Numbered from the stretch's first letter, positions 11,130-23,023 are shown. The stretch is DNA of 64,000 nt from Misgurnus anguillicaudatus (GCF_027580225.2 NC_073361.2:21151001-21215000); one strand, 5' to 3'. Program-made: numbers and translations. Notes: generated from the letters alone by a model not told the origin.

Positions 11130-11606
11130 CAGTGGCGGCGATAACTTTTTTTTTCGAGGGTGCACGATGCGAAGTTCGTCACAACATGTATGTAGCCCGT
11201 CATGTGTGTGGTTCGTCATTTCAAAATATGTGTTCTGCGCATTGAGAGATCCTGTGTGCATCACGTGTCTTGTCAAAATAAGTGCCTGCTCCAGAGGCGT
11301 CTAAAGGGTTTATGATAAAAGAGACGCTCGCGTTTGCCAGATCCTCGTATAATCTCATGCGTAATCAGAGTTTAACTGTTAACTAAGGGAGTGTCTTGCG
11401 TGTATTTTGTGAACGTGAGCATCTCTTTTATCATAAATGGTTTTGACGCGTGTGCAGCAGGCACTTATTTTGACAAAACACGTGATGCACATGGTTCACA
11501 TGATGCAACAAACCCATTTTTTGAAAACATGAGCAACACACATGACACTTCAAACACATATTTTCAATATGCACCCCTCAGGAGAGCAGTCACGAGCCGC
11601 CAATGA
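11130..11606. mobile_element. hAT-like element with 8-bp TSD GTTTAATC
   Basis: CAGTGGCGGC at the left pairs with GCCGCCAATG at the right. GTTTAATC flanks both sides (11122-11129 and 11607-11614). The interior shows long-range inverted similarity (GTTTATGATAAAAGAGACGC against CATCTCTTTTATCATAAATG; GTCAAAATAAGTGCCTGCTC against GCAGGCACTTATTTTGAC), so it folds into a long imperfect hairpin. No coding sequence. Confidence 0.82.
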
Positions 11607-11671
11607 GTTTAATCTAATCTGAGGAAAATTTTGTGCAATTTAACCCCCATCCCCATCATTTCTCATTCTTA

Positions 11672-12027
11672 AGGGGGTCGCACACCGGACACGCAGCTCA
11701 GCGCGCACCGTTCTAAAAAAATCGAACACATTGTTTTTTATGAGTATACGCCCACCGGCGCCGAAAGGTGGCGCCTATCCGCGGCGCCCGGCTTTGACTC
11801 AGGAAGTTGCTCAAATCTCTGATCTCCACTCACATAGTTTAAAATTTAATAACATCATGTTTGTCCCAAATCTTTAGCGATTAACATTGACTACTAACGT
11901 ACATTTTGAAGTAAACACTATCTGACTAAGCTCGCGCTATTTAATGTGCACTTCCGGTGTACGAACCCTCCTAGGCGTGACTCGACACAGCGCGGGGCTG
12001 AGCTGCGCGTCCGGTGTGCGACCCCCT
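11672..12027. mobile_element. 3-bp-TSD (TTA) MITE, AGGGGGTCGCACACCGG family, copy 1
   Basis: AGGGGGTCGCACACCGGACA and CGTCCGGTGTGCGACCCCCT are inverted termini of about 35 bp. TTA occurs at 11669-11671 and 12028-12030. GC-rich ends enclose an AT-rich middle. A second, diverged copy lies at 23411-23787. TTA targeting fits Harbinger-like elements, but no protein evidence is present. Confidence 0.85.
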
Positions 12028-12047
12028 TTAGTCAAGCCAGACATGAG

Positions 12048-12704
12048 CTGTGTCCCAATTCAATGGCTGCGACCTTATAAGCATGGGACCTTAAAGATGA
12101 GCACTCGGTCTTTCAAGGTGGCAGCCTCAGAAGTTCGCGAAGAGAACTGAAATGAGACGGTTTAACCTTCGGACGACCCATTACTGGCGTCACCTGCTGC
12201 GCCTGTCAGCAGGACATAGCGGAAACGTTTCTGACTTAATAAAATAAATATGAAATCAGACAAATATTAATTTAGTTTAGAAAATATGACACGTTGATGT
12301 AGATTAAACTATTCAACAGTATATTAAATAAATTAATCAACCTTAGAAATATATGCATCATAAAAATAATAATATTAACACAAAACATAACTTATAATAC
12401 TAAAACAGTAACAATTTTTTTTTTTTGATAAATATACACTTTTATTTAATGAAGGTTTTAATTGTTTATTTTATAATATCCAGCCGCCGTTGCAGGCGCG
12501 CAATGAATCTTGGTATATCCTCGGCTGTTAAGGATCCATTCGTTCTATCCTTAACATCGCGGAGAAATTAGGACGCATTTTGAGGCTTCATTCTAAGGAT
12601 CCTTTGAATTGGGACGTCCTTACCAGCCTCAAGTCGCGCTGCTGTGACGCAATCAGTCTTAAAATACGTCCTTAGAAGGTCGCAGCCTTTGAATTGGGAC
12701 ACAG
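12048..12704. mobile_element. inverted-repeat element with CTGTGTCCCAATTC ends
   Basis: CTGTGTCCCAATTCAATGGC and its inverse, CCTTTGAATTGGGACACAG, bound 657 bp. GGCTGCGACCTT on the left is mirrored by AAGGTCGCAGCC on the right. The TSD is not clear, so the superfamily is undecided. The middle is AT-rich and non-coding. Confidence 0.8.
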
Positions 12705-13183
12705 CCACAGTTCTCTCATATTTACTTTATTCAAAGATATTATTACATATTAACACATGTACGATTGCTGAAACTAACATTAAATACTGCAACCTCCCCG
12801 ATGTATAGTTTTCCAAATCAGGGCTTGTTAAAGGGCGATGATCTGGACCCCACTACAAGGAAGATCCTCTCTAGTATAGGCCACCCATGTACATTTCCCA
12901 CCAGGCCCTGTGAACTGTAGTTATGGCTCTGCTCCAAATACCAATGTTTTCCCAGGTTTTAAAAGCCTCTGTGGCGAGGTGCTTACAGTAACGCTCGTCT
13001 TTGCCCATGTCTCAGTCAACAAGGCTGTAAAGTTTCCTCCTGGAGAGGTTTATGGGCCCATTTCCCGCCTCCTTCAGATTAAGCCATTTCCAAAGAGAAT
13101 TATATTACATAAACTGGACAATGGAGGGAAAGCTCATTTAAAGTGGGTAAATACAGAAAAGCTTCAGCTGGCAGGAGCTGGAA

Positions 13184-13293
13184 AAACATTTTACATTTAT
13201 GCATTTGGTAGATGCTTTCATCCAAGCAACTTACAAGCTATATCTTTCATCATTACGTCCCAGGGAATCGAACCCGCAACCCAAGTTTAGCTA
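13184..13293 (-). repeat. V-SINE-like fragment (minus)
   Basis: Read on the minus strand, GGGATTCC-type sequence (GGTTGCGGGTTCGATTCCC) resembles a tRNA-derived B box, and AAAGCATCTACCAAATGCAT resembles the conserved V-SINE core and tail. The copy is short and diverged. Confidence 0.6.
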
Positions 13294-13689
13294 CAGGCTA
13301 TGATGTACATGTACTAGAGATACACAGTCCCGTTATGGGAGTGTTAGACATGTATAAAATATCACCGGGAGTACCACCTCCATGTTGGGTACGCTGGGTA
13401 GGTCAATGACCTGGGCTTTATCTCCACAGGATGAAATATTTTATAGAGCTATTTTTCATGTTCTTTTCGCCAGGCTATACAGAGCAGCATCGCCATACTG
13501 CATTGACATAGTGGGCTACAATAAAGAGAAGGACATAGAAATAATAGTTAGATGAAATCTATGAATAGTTTCAGCTCTTTCTTTTGAAAGTGCTAATTGG
13601 AATCAAAAGGGACTTTGACTTACAGTGATAACATAAAGACATCAATCTTATTCTTGCATCTAAGATGTTTAGATCACAGACATGTCGTG

Positions 13690-13845
13690 AATGACTCACG
13701 GATAAGCTTCATTTGAAGATGCTCTTGTATAGCAGCGCAGAAGTTAATGGGTTCAAACCCACATAGTGATAAAAATGCATACCTTGTAATGCACTGTAAG
13801 GTGCTTTGGATAAAAGAGCGTCTGCAAAGGCATAAATGTAAATAA
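13690..13845 (+). repeat. V-SINE-like element (plus)
   Basis: It contains a B-box-like GGGTTCAAACCCA, then the V-SINE core-like GTGCTTTGGATAAAAGAGCG TCTGC and a tail GCATAAATGTAAAT. The A-box region is degraded. Confidence 0.7.
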
Positions 13846-13981
13846 AAATAGTATTTGGGTCAGGGGGTCAATGTTTGTTACCTGTCAGCTAATATGTAAA
13901 AGCACATCCACGTTAGACATTTTCAGAAAGCTCTATCCCGAGTCCCTCTCAGATGAATTATTGAAAGCTACTCTTTTCCTA

Positions 13982-14190
13982 CACTGTCAAAAATAAAGGT
14001 ACGAAGCTGTCACTGGGGCAGTACCCTTTAAAAAAGGTCCTAATATGTACCATTTAGGTACAAATATGTACCTTTAAAGGTACATTTTGGCAGTTCAAAG
14101 TACTAATATGCACTCTTTGGGTACAAAGGTGTACCTTTTTGAAAGGGTACTGTCCCAGTGACAACTTTTGTACCTTTATTTCTGAGAGTG
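13982..14190. mobile_element. TA-flanked palindromic MITE
   Basis: CACTGTCAAAAATAAAGGTA at the left and TACCTTTATTTCTGAGAGTG at the right are inverted, with TA at 13980-13981 and 14191-14192, as in Tc1/mariner-type targeting. The whole 209 bp is close to a palindrome (CTGTCACTGGGGCAGTACCC mirrored by GGGTACTGTCCCAGTGACA). A fragment of the same family is at 52138-52236. Confidence 0.85.
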
Positions 14191-14689
14191 TACTGTAATT
14201 TCAACCAGCTATAGTAAACATACTTTCAATCCATAATTCATGCACTGGTATGTATGGCTGTGGTATGGACATGTACATTCAGTAGAACTTTATCTGTTTT
14301 GGTGATTTTGACATAAAAGCTGAAATTGGATCGCAAAAGCTGTGTTTTTTTCCTATCACTAACCTTGACAGAATGAACATACGTCAATAACTTATTTGAG
14401 CTCAGATAAAGATCAATTAAATGCAAGGATTAGATGGTTTTCAGTTGTGTAATATATCCTCAATATACTGATACAGGTGCTCAAGTCTCTTTTTATATGC
14501 ACGTCAGTGACAAGAACCAGCCAATCAGCTTCACCATTTATGTATCCACAATTAGGATTTGAAATGAACTTTTTTACTCACTAGCCAATTTGGCTACTAA
14601 TTTTTTAAGTCACCGGCAATTCAGAACTTCTACTAGCCAAAAAAAGAAAGAAAATAACAAGATTAACTAAGTTACGGTGTCATCTTCAA

Positions 14690-14910
14690 AGGGACACTCC
14701 ACTTTTTTTTTAAATATGCTAATTTTCCAGCTCCCCTAGTGCTAATGCTAATGGTCTAATCAAATTCAATAGATTGTGCTAAGCTATGCTAAAAGTGGTA
14801 CCGCCAGACCCGGAGATCAGCTGAATGGATTACAAAACGGTAGAACTCAATTGTTTAACTCTAGGGGAGCTGAAAAATAAGCCTATTTTTTAAAAAAGGG
14901 GAGTGTTCAT
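14690..14910. mobile_element. TTAA-type MITE, AGGGACACTCC family, copy 1 (short)
   Basis: The left end AGGGACACTCCACTTT follows TCAA (a mutated TTAA). The right end GGGGAGTGTTCAT precedes TTAA (14911-14914). The interior GCTAAGCTATGCTAAAAGTG and CAGACCCGGAGATCAGC is shared with 30021-30529, 34514-35131 and 42869-43546. Confidence 0.85.
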
Positions 14911-15074
14911 TTAATATTTTATTATTATTTAATATAAAATCTGAATTGCATATTATTCAAACAAAATTCTGTCATCCTGTTATATCCCCCCTTACACTTT
15001 CATCCTTGTCCTTTTAACCCAAGGTTTTGTCCACTATAATTTTTGACACCATCACAAAATGATTGTCCCCTCAA

Positions 15075-15212
15075 ATAGTGCACTACACTCCATTTTTAAC
15101 CCAATGTTGGGTCAAATCTAAACATTTTCTGGGTTAATTCAACCCAAGAGGTTGGGTTCATCCCCTTTTGACCCAATGTTGCTTTAAAAATAACCCAGCA
15201 CTTTTTAGAATG
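15075..15212. repeat. TGGGTT-rich short palindromic repeat
   Basis: ACACTCCATTTTTAACCCA and TAACCCAGCACTTTTTAGAATG enclose alternating AACCCAA/TTGGGTT motifs. It resembles a common fish MITE. Its boundaries are approximate. Confidence 0.55.
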
Positions 15213-15654
15213 TATTTAAGGGTATACATAAATCGGGCACGCCGTGTAACGGGAGGTGGATCTGCCTCTACACATGACCTGACGCCAGCAGAGGACATCA
15301 CTGCGTCCACCCTCACCGCTGAAAGGGTTTGGGGGCTTTGAAATCGGACCCAAGAAACGAAAGCAACTTCCAACCCCAAAGTACACTTACAAATCAAGTT
15401 CATATACATTAAGGTTTATTATGAAAACATTTTAATTATTATTTACATAAAATAAACGTTATACAGCCACAAAACAAACTTATGAAAATATTTTAATCGT
15501 TATTTGCATGAGAATTTTTTAACGCAGCCACACAATAAATAAAAACTATCACCACAATGCTCACCACTATGATTTCCCTTATCTCATGTGTTATTATTTT
15601 TTATTGTAACAATTTATGATTTGCAAAAATAACTGTTGCATCTGGGTAGATTAG

Positions 15655-15988
15655 ATAAGCACAGTGTGCGCGCGGTGTACATTATGGTCAAGCATGCGCC
15701 CTTAAAATAGCATAATGAACAACACGCAACGCGGCACTGACTTTAGACTATTTTTTTCTGGTCAGTGGCGCAATTGTTTTTTGAAACTGCAAAATAGCAT
15801 CAGGGATGGTTTGCGCCGGAACACGCCTCCTTTTTTGCGCTGAACCGCCCAGGGAGCGCAAGTTCATTCCCTAGTTTGCCGACGTGCGTCTGCAAAGGGA
15901 AAAACCCACTGTGCGCCGGTGCAAAATACGAATGATACATGCGTCACTGACAAAGTCAATGGCGCTGGGTGCAAGATAGGGCCCAGTA
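15655..15988 (-). mobile_element. probable hAT-like element, one end recognised
   Basis: The minus strand begins CTGGGCCCTATCTTGCACCC at 15988, a terminus I associate with a dispersed fish DNA element, and is followed by G+C-rich sequence with GCGCAAG and GGCGCA motifs. The other end is not defined. Confidence 0.5.
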
Positions 15989-16827
15989 TATGCTTAATAC
16001 AAACTTGTTCTGACACAGAACTTTCTATCCTGCTAAATTCTGTCATTATTTAACATGGCATTAGCCAGATGTACAGCAGTTTCACGAATGACAAAAATAA
16101 AGGCTATTACCATTCCCTAAATAAAATATTTTAGGTGTGATGCACAAAAATACCAATTTCATTATCATCAGCACTGACAGTAAAAGCAATGCAAAGGACA
16201 ATAATATAGACAGATGTTCCCATTTATGTTGAAAATGTGAGTACAAAGTGAGATGAAATGTTCTCTTTGCTTTTTTACAAGTGTAGATGTGACAAAGACT
16301 TCTGTTTTTCTATGTGTCAAGGAGATACAATCACAATTATTGTAGCATATTATTTCTCCAGTTTGCACAAGCACCACCGTTCATGCAATTTTACTACTGC
16401 AATCCAATTAAATGTAATTTTAAATAACAATGAGATCAAACTGTTAAGTGTTATGTGTAAAAAATGAATGAAAGAAATGATGTTTTCTGTAATAATGTTG
16501 AGAGACAACAAGCAATAGCATTTTTACTATATTACTGCAATAACTAGCCACCCACAACTCCATGATGCTCTGTTTAAAACTAAGCATTGACTTCATGCAT
16601 TTTTAATATTCAGTTCTCCCTAGCAAATATTATTATATGGCTCTCTGGAAAACTTGATTCTGATTGGTTATTGCAGCACTCAGCATTAAAAAATTTCCTA
16701 ATAATGGCCGGTACCCATAGCAACACTAAATATAACTGATCGCACATCGGATTTAGCGTGTTTCTTTAATGAACAATATAACAATGTGAAGCAATGCCCT
16801 ACAACAATGTTGAATTAGAAAACTCAC

Positions 16828-16944
16828 TATCAGCTGTGTTGTATTCCTGATGATCCAAGATTCCTGACTCCTGCAGGGAGCGAATACACGAATCCACTAA
16901 TTCCAGACCCGTATTCAGTTCCTCCTCAATGTCTTTCTGTCCGT
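16828..16944 (-). CDS. ctnnd2: delta-catenin 2, 117-nt internal exon
   Basis: The minus strand shows acceptor TTTGTTTCACAG (AG at 16946-16945), a 117-nt open exon, and a strong donor GTGAGT starting at 16827. With the split Asp codon it encodes [31 protein letters not shown] and HQEYNTAD, nearly identical to vertebrate CTNND2 ([20 protein letters not shown] and onward). This block lies between the coiled coil and the proline-rich region and upstream of the armadillo repeats. Both ends are phase 1 and 117 is divisible by three, so inclusion or skipping keeps the frame: skipping would join Gln-Gly-Pro in place of Gln-Asp-Gly. It is the most secure gene call in the window because of its length, splice sites and residue match. 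Confidence 0.95.
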
Positions 16945-17219
16945 CTGTGAAACAAACAGTGTATTATGTTAATCATGCTTAGTCACTGACACCACAGGTA
17001 CTTCCCAAAGCCTCTATCGCCTCACTTGAGCTCTGACCTGTATCACCTGCTGACTGGGCAACCAAACAGACTAAGATTGAACTATTGCATGACCTGGTTA
17101 GCTACCCTGCTGCTTGTTCTTTGTTTGACGTGTCTATCAACTGTTCCTGGGCCAGTGTGGTGTTTTGCCAAGGGATAATGAGTTACACAAGCTCCCAAAC
17201 ACAAAGATTAACCTCTTAA

Positions 17220-17653
17220 AGCGGACATTTCACAAAACTTTTTTTTAAGATATTAACAAGACGTTGATGTTCCCAGAGTATGTATGTGAAGTTTTAGCTC
17301 AAAATACCACATAGATCATTTATTATTGCATGTTAAAATTTCTTCTTGAAGGCGTGAGCTAAAATGTGCCGTTTTTGGGTGTGTCCTTTAAATGCGAGTA
17401 AGGTGATCTCTGCACTAAAGGGCAGTGCTGTGGTTGGATAGTGCAGATTAAGGGGTGGCACTATCCCCTTCTGAAATCACAATGGGAGCCAAATTTCAAT
17501 GAGCTATTTTTTCCACATGCTTGCAAAGAATGGTTTACCAAAACTAAGTTACTGGGTTGACATTTTTCACATTTTCTAGGTTGATAGAAGCACTGGGGAC
17601 CCAATTATAGCACTTAAACATGGAAAAACTCAGATTTTCATGATATGTCTCCT
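17220..17653 (+). mobile_element. TTAA-type element, 434-bp family, full copy
   Basis: AGCGGACATTTCACAAAAC starts directly after TTAA (17216-17219), and ATATGTCTCCT ends before TTAA (17654-17657). It has the same length (434 bp) and internal order as 54625-55058. Non-coding. Confidence 0.88.
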
Positions 17654-18476
17654 TTAACTAAATCACCACACAATTTTAATCGATCTTCAGTTTAACGAAA
17701 CAATATCAATTCAGGAAATCCCTGAATATTTTTTATGTGAACAGAGGATGTAAATACTAACTGTGCTTCGCCTCTTAGATGTTGCCATCTTTCAAGACAA
17801 ATAGGTATTTCAGTGATATAGTTCAGTGTTATAGTGGAAGGGGTTTCAGCTACCAGCATGTACGCATTTGACACGTCAGCATTTTTATTAGTAAGGGGAT
17901 TTCTAAGTGGGCTATTGACACAACATTTTCCATGTAGCCATCAAGCCAAATATTGAATTCATACAAAAAATCAGAACATTTAAGTATACAAGTTGAGTCA
18001 TAATAAAATTGAAATTAAAAATGCGGATGTGTCAAATACTTGTTTTCCCCGCTGTATATTTAAATATGAATTCTACAAAACGAACATTTTTAATGAAATA
18101 TCAATAGTTAATAAGAAAAAAATCCCAAATTGATAGCAATACCCAACCCTAGTTACTAAACGTTGCCTTTGAATTCAAATTTGTAGATAAACAGATAATA
18201 GAAGCTGTCACTTTATTTCTATTCTTTACTTTCTGCATGTTATGCATAAGGTCAAGCATATGCACATTATGTCTCAAAGTCTGTGAAAAGTAATTTCTGA
18301 GAATTGTTTCTAAACACATTATAAATGTTCGAAATGTATCGCTGAAACACGTTACAAAGACTGTGAACTATGCAGTACTGAAATGTGGAATTACTCCATA
18401 AAACAGTTTATCCATAGTTCTGTCTTCAAGATTATTTTGGTGGGGCTAAAACGGTGACTCGATGACGTACTGGAGC

Positions 18477-19067
18477 TAGAGGTCTTCTCGGGTCTAAAGA
18501 AATGTACCCGACCCGAAATGACCCGAATCACTTCATACCCGAACCCGACGTGCATAAATAAAAGTTTTTTAAAGAAAGACCCGAGACACACCCGAGAAAA
18601 TTAGACCCGAGTCCGACCCGAACTAGTGAAATTTTTTTTTTAACCCGACTGGAACCGAATGTAAACGGCACTGACGTGTGTGCATTCTGCAGACCCACGC
18701 GCAGCAGTCAGACAGAAAGAAACTCCGGTGGCCTTGCAACCAATTTGGCGAGCTGCTCCATTCGTTTTACTTTGTTATCTGACGACGACACCAACGTAAC
18801 CGCTAAAATGTACATTTATAATTGCGCTCTTGGCAAACAGATGAGAGGTTTGAAAAGGACATTGACGCACACAGGCGAGAGAGTTCGGGTCTTCTCGGGT
18901 CCGTTCAGAAAAAACACATTCATTTTTAAATTACCCGAGACCCGATGCCACTATTATTGTACCCGACCCGTGTCCGAGGCACATGTGAAACTTTTAGACC
19001 CGAACCCGATCGGTTCTCGGGTCGGACCTTGGGTTTTCGGATCTAAGTGGACCCGTGAAGACCTCTA
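18477..19067. mobile_element. hAT-type element with 8-bp TSD ACTGGAGC and ACCCGA subterminal repeats
   Basis: TAGAGGTCTTCTCGGGTC at the left is mirrored by GACCCGTGAAGACCTCTA. ACTGGAGC is perfectly duplicated at 18469-18476 and 19068-19075. Both subterminal regions hold a dense set of ACCCGA/TCGGGT hexamers in both orientations, as expected for transposase-binding sites. The 591-bp element has no transposase. Confidence 0.93.
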
Positions 19068-19682
19068 ACTGGAGCCACCAACCATGGCCCCGCCCCAACA
19101 CAATTGTGGGCATTCATTCAGGTTATACCAACATTTGAATGTTGAGAAAGATGGCAGCTTTCCCACAAGTGGGCGTGGTTTCAGTGCCAAAGGTGGGCAC
19201 GCCCCCAGCATTTGAGAGCAGACAATCCTGCCTGTTTTTCCAAGAAATCATATTTTTTTACTTAGTGGGTTTTTTAATCATTCAAATTTGGCTGAGTGGT
19301 TAATATCACATTGTCTGTGGTGTCAAAAACTAAGAATAAATTTAATATCATACTTTACACAGACTTTAAATATAATATAATGTAAAAATACACCCCATCT
19401 TCATTTAAAATGCTTTATTCTTACATACAATACGAATAACAATAACGGTAAAATTTAAATAAAAAAATAAATACTGTTTAATGAGTCATTTTAGAAACTG
19501 TTGATTTTTCTATCTAGATCTAGACCTGATATTCATAAATATGATGCAATGTTACTGCATGTTGCAGCATATCTTACCTAAGCTCACGATTGCTTGTGAT
19601 TTACCTACTGTAGTTATAAACGCATTATTCAAAAAACACAATTGCCTGACAGCAAAAAAACAAAACATTAAAAATGATTTAC

Positions 19683-19717
19683 CTTGAGTATTCCAGCGAT
19701 ACTGATCATCGGCTGAA
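19683..19717 (-). CDS. ctnnd2: delta-catenin 2, 35-nt internal microexon (first of three exons here)
   Basis: Delta-catenin is a p120-family armadillo protein of neuronal adherens junctions and dendrites that binds the cadherin juxtamembrane tail. On the minus strand a pyrimidine-rich tract ending in TTTTTTGCAG (acceptor AG at 19719-19718) precedes 35 nt, followed by donor GTAAAT from 19682. Read with one leading and one trailing partial-codon base it gives SADDQYRWNTQ, matching the vertebrate CTNND2 segment SAEEQFQWQSQ, which lies shortly after the N-terminal coiled coil. The final G combines with AC of the next exon to give the Asp of the following DGQKD. Because 35 is not a multiple of three, skipping would shift the frame. 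The upstream exon is not in the window. The paralogue (a or b) cannot be decided. Confidence 0.9.
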
Positions 19718-19759
19718 CTGCAAAAAAGAAAAAGAACAAAGTTTTAACTAAAGTTGAAC

Positions 19760-22030
19760 CCAAGACCAGACCTCATATACACGGACTGTACAGACATAAG
19801 ATATGCAGTCTGTGATACATACAGGGCAAATTCACTGTAAAATCACCACATGAACAGAACAGCGGAAAGCTTTGATGCTTTTCCATCTACAGTAAAAATG
19901 AGATGTAAGTGAATAATTGCATGGCCTCCAACAACTCAAAGATGGCTCATCATTACAACAAGCATCACATACAGCAACTCGCAGGAAACAACAGCGGGCG
20001 TTGAGTCGAGGGTGTCGCTTCACACAAATGTAAATTTGTATCATGCACTCTCAGTTTGGGATTAAAGGTTAAACAGGGTAATGCTCTGCACCCTTCAGAC
20101 TATCATCATTATAAAGATTTCCTATTTAGCTTGAAAAATAATATAAATGCACGTAAACGCTTTGGTGGGTCTTGCACATAATATTGGATTTCCCAGCTCA
20201 TGATCAATGTTGCCGGAGCCTGACTTTGTCGGAGGATGGAAAGAGGAAGCAAGCCGTGGGGAGGGGGGTTTGGCTAAAATCAGCACCTTTGTGGTTGACT
20301 GCCCATCTACTGTATCGAACCCTTCAGAGGATAGCATGGCATTACCCATGATGCTCTGCAGCAGCAGTCTGACAAACTGAAAACGGTGTAGCTGTGGACT
20401 TGAATGTTTCCTGCAACAAAAAATCTATTCATCAGCTTTGAGTGATGGAGATGTGGCGTGGCTTCATGGGAATCGTGTGTTGGAGAACACAAAATTTACA
20501 TTTAATATTTTACCCCAAATCAATACAGGTGACTCTTTTTTCCTGTTTGAATCATCCGAATGAACGAAGAATCCAATTTTTTTGGAATGAATACTACACT
20601 GTGATACTGCTGAAAGGCACACTTTAAAAGAGTGCTTTTAGTTATTGAATAGGCTGTGCGTACAGCATTTTATCAGAGATCACTTTGACAAAATCTGCTT
20701 TTAGTTACTTCCCAACACTGGTCTGTGTGTGTTCATGTGTATTTACTGGCAAAATGATATACCTCCAATGAGAAACTCTTCCCTTGACCACCACTGTCAG
20801 TCACTTATTCAATCTATCCTTGAGCTGCATTAAATATCAGGCGTTGAGAATATAAAATAAGAAGAAAGTAATTGACTTGTAGTGACATTGGCGTGACGGC
20901 AGATATTTCTAGTGTGTGTCCTTGTTCAAGGACTGAGAAGACCAAGCTATAAACTATAAACAGCCAGGAAGAAGTCCGGGTCACTCCAGAATGTAGAGAA
21001 ACTGACAAGGTCACAAAAGAAGACATAGCTGAAATACTCCAATATGTTGCCTATATATCAAAGTCAGCTAGGATGAATTCAATCACTACTGCTTTAAAAC
21101 ACATAGAGACACAGTGAGACTGGGCAGATGATGTCAAACTAAATATCACTATCAATATATTTTGTAATAAAGTCCTCTCGTTCTCATTTGACAGGTATAC
21201 ATAATTATGCAAATAAATGAGGCTATAGAAAACGGCATATATAACTTTATTCTTTAAGAATCCCGTATTACAAATCTGACATTACACACAGGTTTTATAA
21301 ACCTGTTTACCAACGGTGCAATGTTGGGAACATTTAGAGCAAAGGTGCTTTGGGAAACATTACCTCTAATGAACCAAAGCTGAAGATGGGAGAGGAAATT
21401 CTCGGCTGACAAAAGGATCTTTTCAGCTGCGAGTTTATACAGACATCTCACTTTAAATAATGCATGAGTCTAGAGCCAGAATAATGAAAATGTTGACTTG
21501 TTTGAATGTGAAATGGTTCTAATAATCAAAAGCTACTTATATAATCAGACGCAGGGGGAACTGATACAAACTGTGTGCAGTCAGAAATCAAACTCTGGCT
21601 GGGAGTGTCAAATATGTGCTTTAACAGAAGCACATATTCACTTTTATCTTGTTATTTGTAAACGTTTAGGAGAAAACATAAAACAGTCAAGATGTAACTA
21701 GTATGAGTACTTCAGTACAAGGTACCAAAATACATTAAAAAAATTATAGATACTAAAAAAACTGAATGTTATCCCAGCCTTTAACACTATCTGTAGTGCA
21801 TGCAATACAAAATATACTGGATTTAACAAGATGCACTGCTATTACTATGAATAGGGGACATGGCAATGTAAGTCCCGCCTTCCGATAAAAGAACCAATCA
21901 TCAACCAATAATGAAAGACTATTCTCTTGGGTAGGGGCTCTATATAGAGTCATGTGAGGTGCTTTTCAACCTGTGTGGATGCGCAGTAGCTGAAGTAACC
22001 TTAAAGAAAGGTGTTTTAATGCAATTTGAG
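19760..22030. other. intronic DNA without recognised repeats
   Basis: The first 2.3 kb upstream of the ctnnd2 microexon. Only short frames without splice support are present, and I see no TIR pair or SINE. Confidence 0.45.
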
Positions 22031-22035
22031 ATTAA

Positions 22036-22321
22036 AGGGATAGTTCACCCAAAAATGAAAATTCTGTCATCATTTACTCAACCTCATGTTGTTACAAACC
22101 CGCAAAAATTATATATGTTTTTGTAACCAAACCATTCGTGGACCCCATTCACTTCCATAGGAAAAAAATACTATGGAAGCAAACGGGGTCCACGAACGGT
22201 TTGGTAACAAACATTTTTCAAAATATCTTCCTTTGTGTTCATCAGAACAAAGACATTTAAGCTGGTTTGTTACAACATGAGAGTGAGTAAATGATGACAG
22301 ATTTTTGGGTGCACTATCCCT
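22036..22321. mobile_element. TTAA-type MITE, AGGGATAGTTCACCC family, copy 1
   Basis: AGGGATAGTTCACCCAAAAA follows TTAA (22032-22035). TTTTGGGTGCACTATCCCT precedes TTAA (22322-22325). The central GTGGACCCCATTCACTTCC / AACGGGGTCCACGAACGG makes it an almost perfect palindrome. This is one of the most abundant small elements of cyprinids. Confidence 0.93.
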
Positions 22322-22499
22322 TTAAGAAACAAACATTATGCTCAGTTACAGTCTGGTTTAATTGTTGCTCATAAATATTTGTTTAATTGTGAGTTTAGAA
22401 TGTAATTTTAAAGATATCTGTCTTTCCCCATTTAGGTGGATACGGCCGTCTTGTATGACTGAAGTAACTGCACAAAGGCATTGCAAACATGGCTGCCTA

Positions 22500-22880
22500 G
22501 TGGTATGACTTCCTGATAATTTACTCACCTCCATGTCATCCAAGAAGTTTATGTCTTTTTCTTCAGTCAAAAGATATACTTTTTTTTCTTTTGAGGAAAC
22601 CATTCTATGATTTTTCTCCTAATAGTGGACTTCAGTGGACCTCAAAAGTTTTCAGTTTCAATGCAGCTTCAAAGGGCTCTAAACAAGTCTCATCTTTCAA
22701 AACAATGGTAATTTTTGCCAAAAATAAAAATTTCTCTTAAACCATCATCTTGCACTAGCCGTAAACATATGTGAAATGCACACATTAAATATTATCATTC
22801 CACATACAACAATGATGGTACTCTTTCTCCACACTTGTAAACACTGGAGCAGTAGTTTCGCATACGGTAAATAAACATAA
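22500..22880 (-). mobile_element. partial element related to 49740-50640
   Basis: On the minus strand, GTTTACAAGTGTGGAGAAAG and GGAGAAAAATC near CCACTATT match sequence in the same order at 49885-50235. Ends were not defined. Confidence 0.5.
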
Positions 22881-22924
22881 GGTAAATAAAGCCTGCTGCT
22901 GGCCATTACCGCAATCATTTTTTA

Positions 22925-23013
22925 AAATGTAACCTTTATTTAACCAGGTAGAAATTCACAGAGATTAAAAATCTCATTCATAGGAGTGACCTGGCCAAGA
23001 TGAGCAGCATTAC
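22925..23013 (+). repeat. teleost dispersed repeat fragment
   Basis: TTTATTTAACCAGGTAGAAA through GATTAAAAATCTCATTC to GACCTGGCCAAGATGAG is a sequence I recognise as recurrent in teleost genomes. The class is not certain. Confidence 0.4.
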
Positions 23014-23023
23014 AAGTAATCTA

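Larger units (their letters stand above)
7687..16827 (-). other. ctnnd2: ctnnd2 intron between the 117-nt and 194-nt exons (9.1 kb)
   Basis: Complete GT-AG intron of 9,141 bp in the minus-strand gene. It carries the Harbinger-like element 8278-9102, a 434-bp-family TTAA element, a hAT-like element, the 11672-12027 and 12048-12704 elements, V-SINE-like pieces and smaller palindromic elements. No coding sequence other than transposon remnants was recognised. Confidence 0.9.
16945..19682 (-). other. ctnnd2: ctnnd2 intron between the 35-nt and 117-nt exons (2.7 kb)
   Basis: Complete GT-AG intron of 2,738 bp. It contains a TTAA-flanked 434-bp element (17220-17653) and a hAT-type element (18477-19067). 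The remaining sequence shows no recognised feature. Confidence 0.9.
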
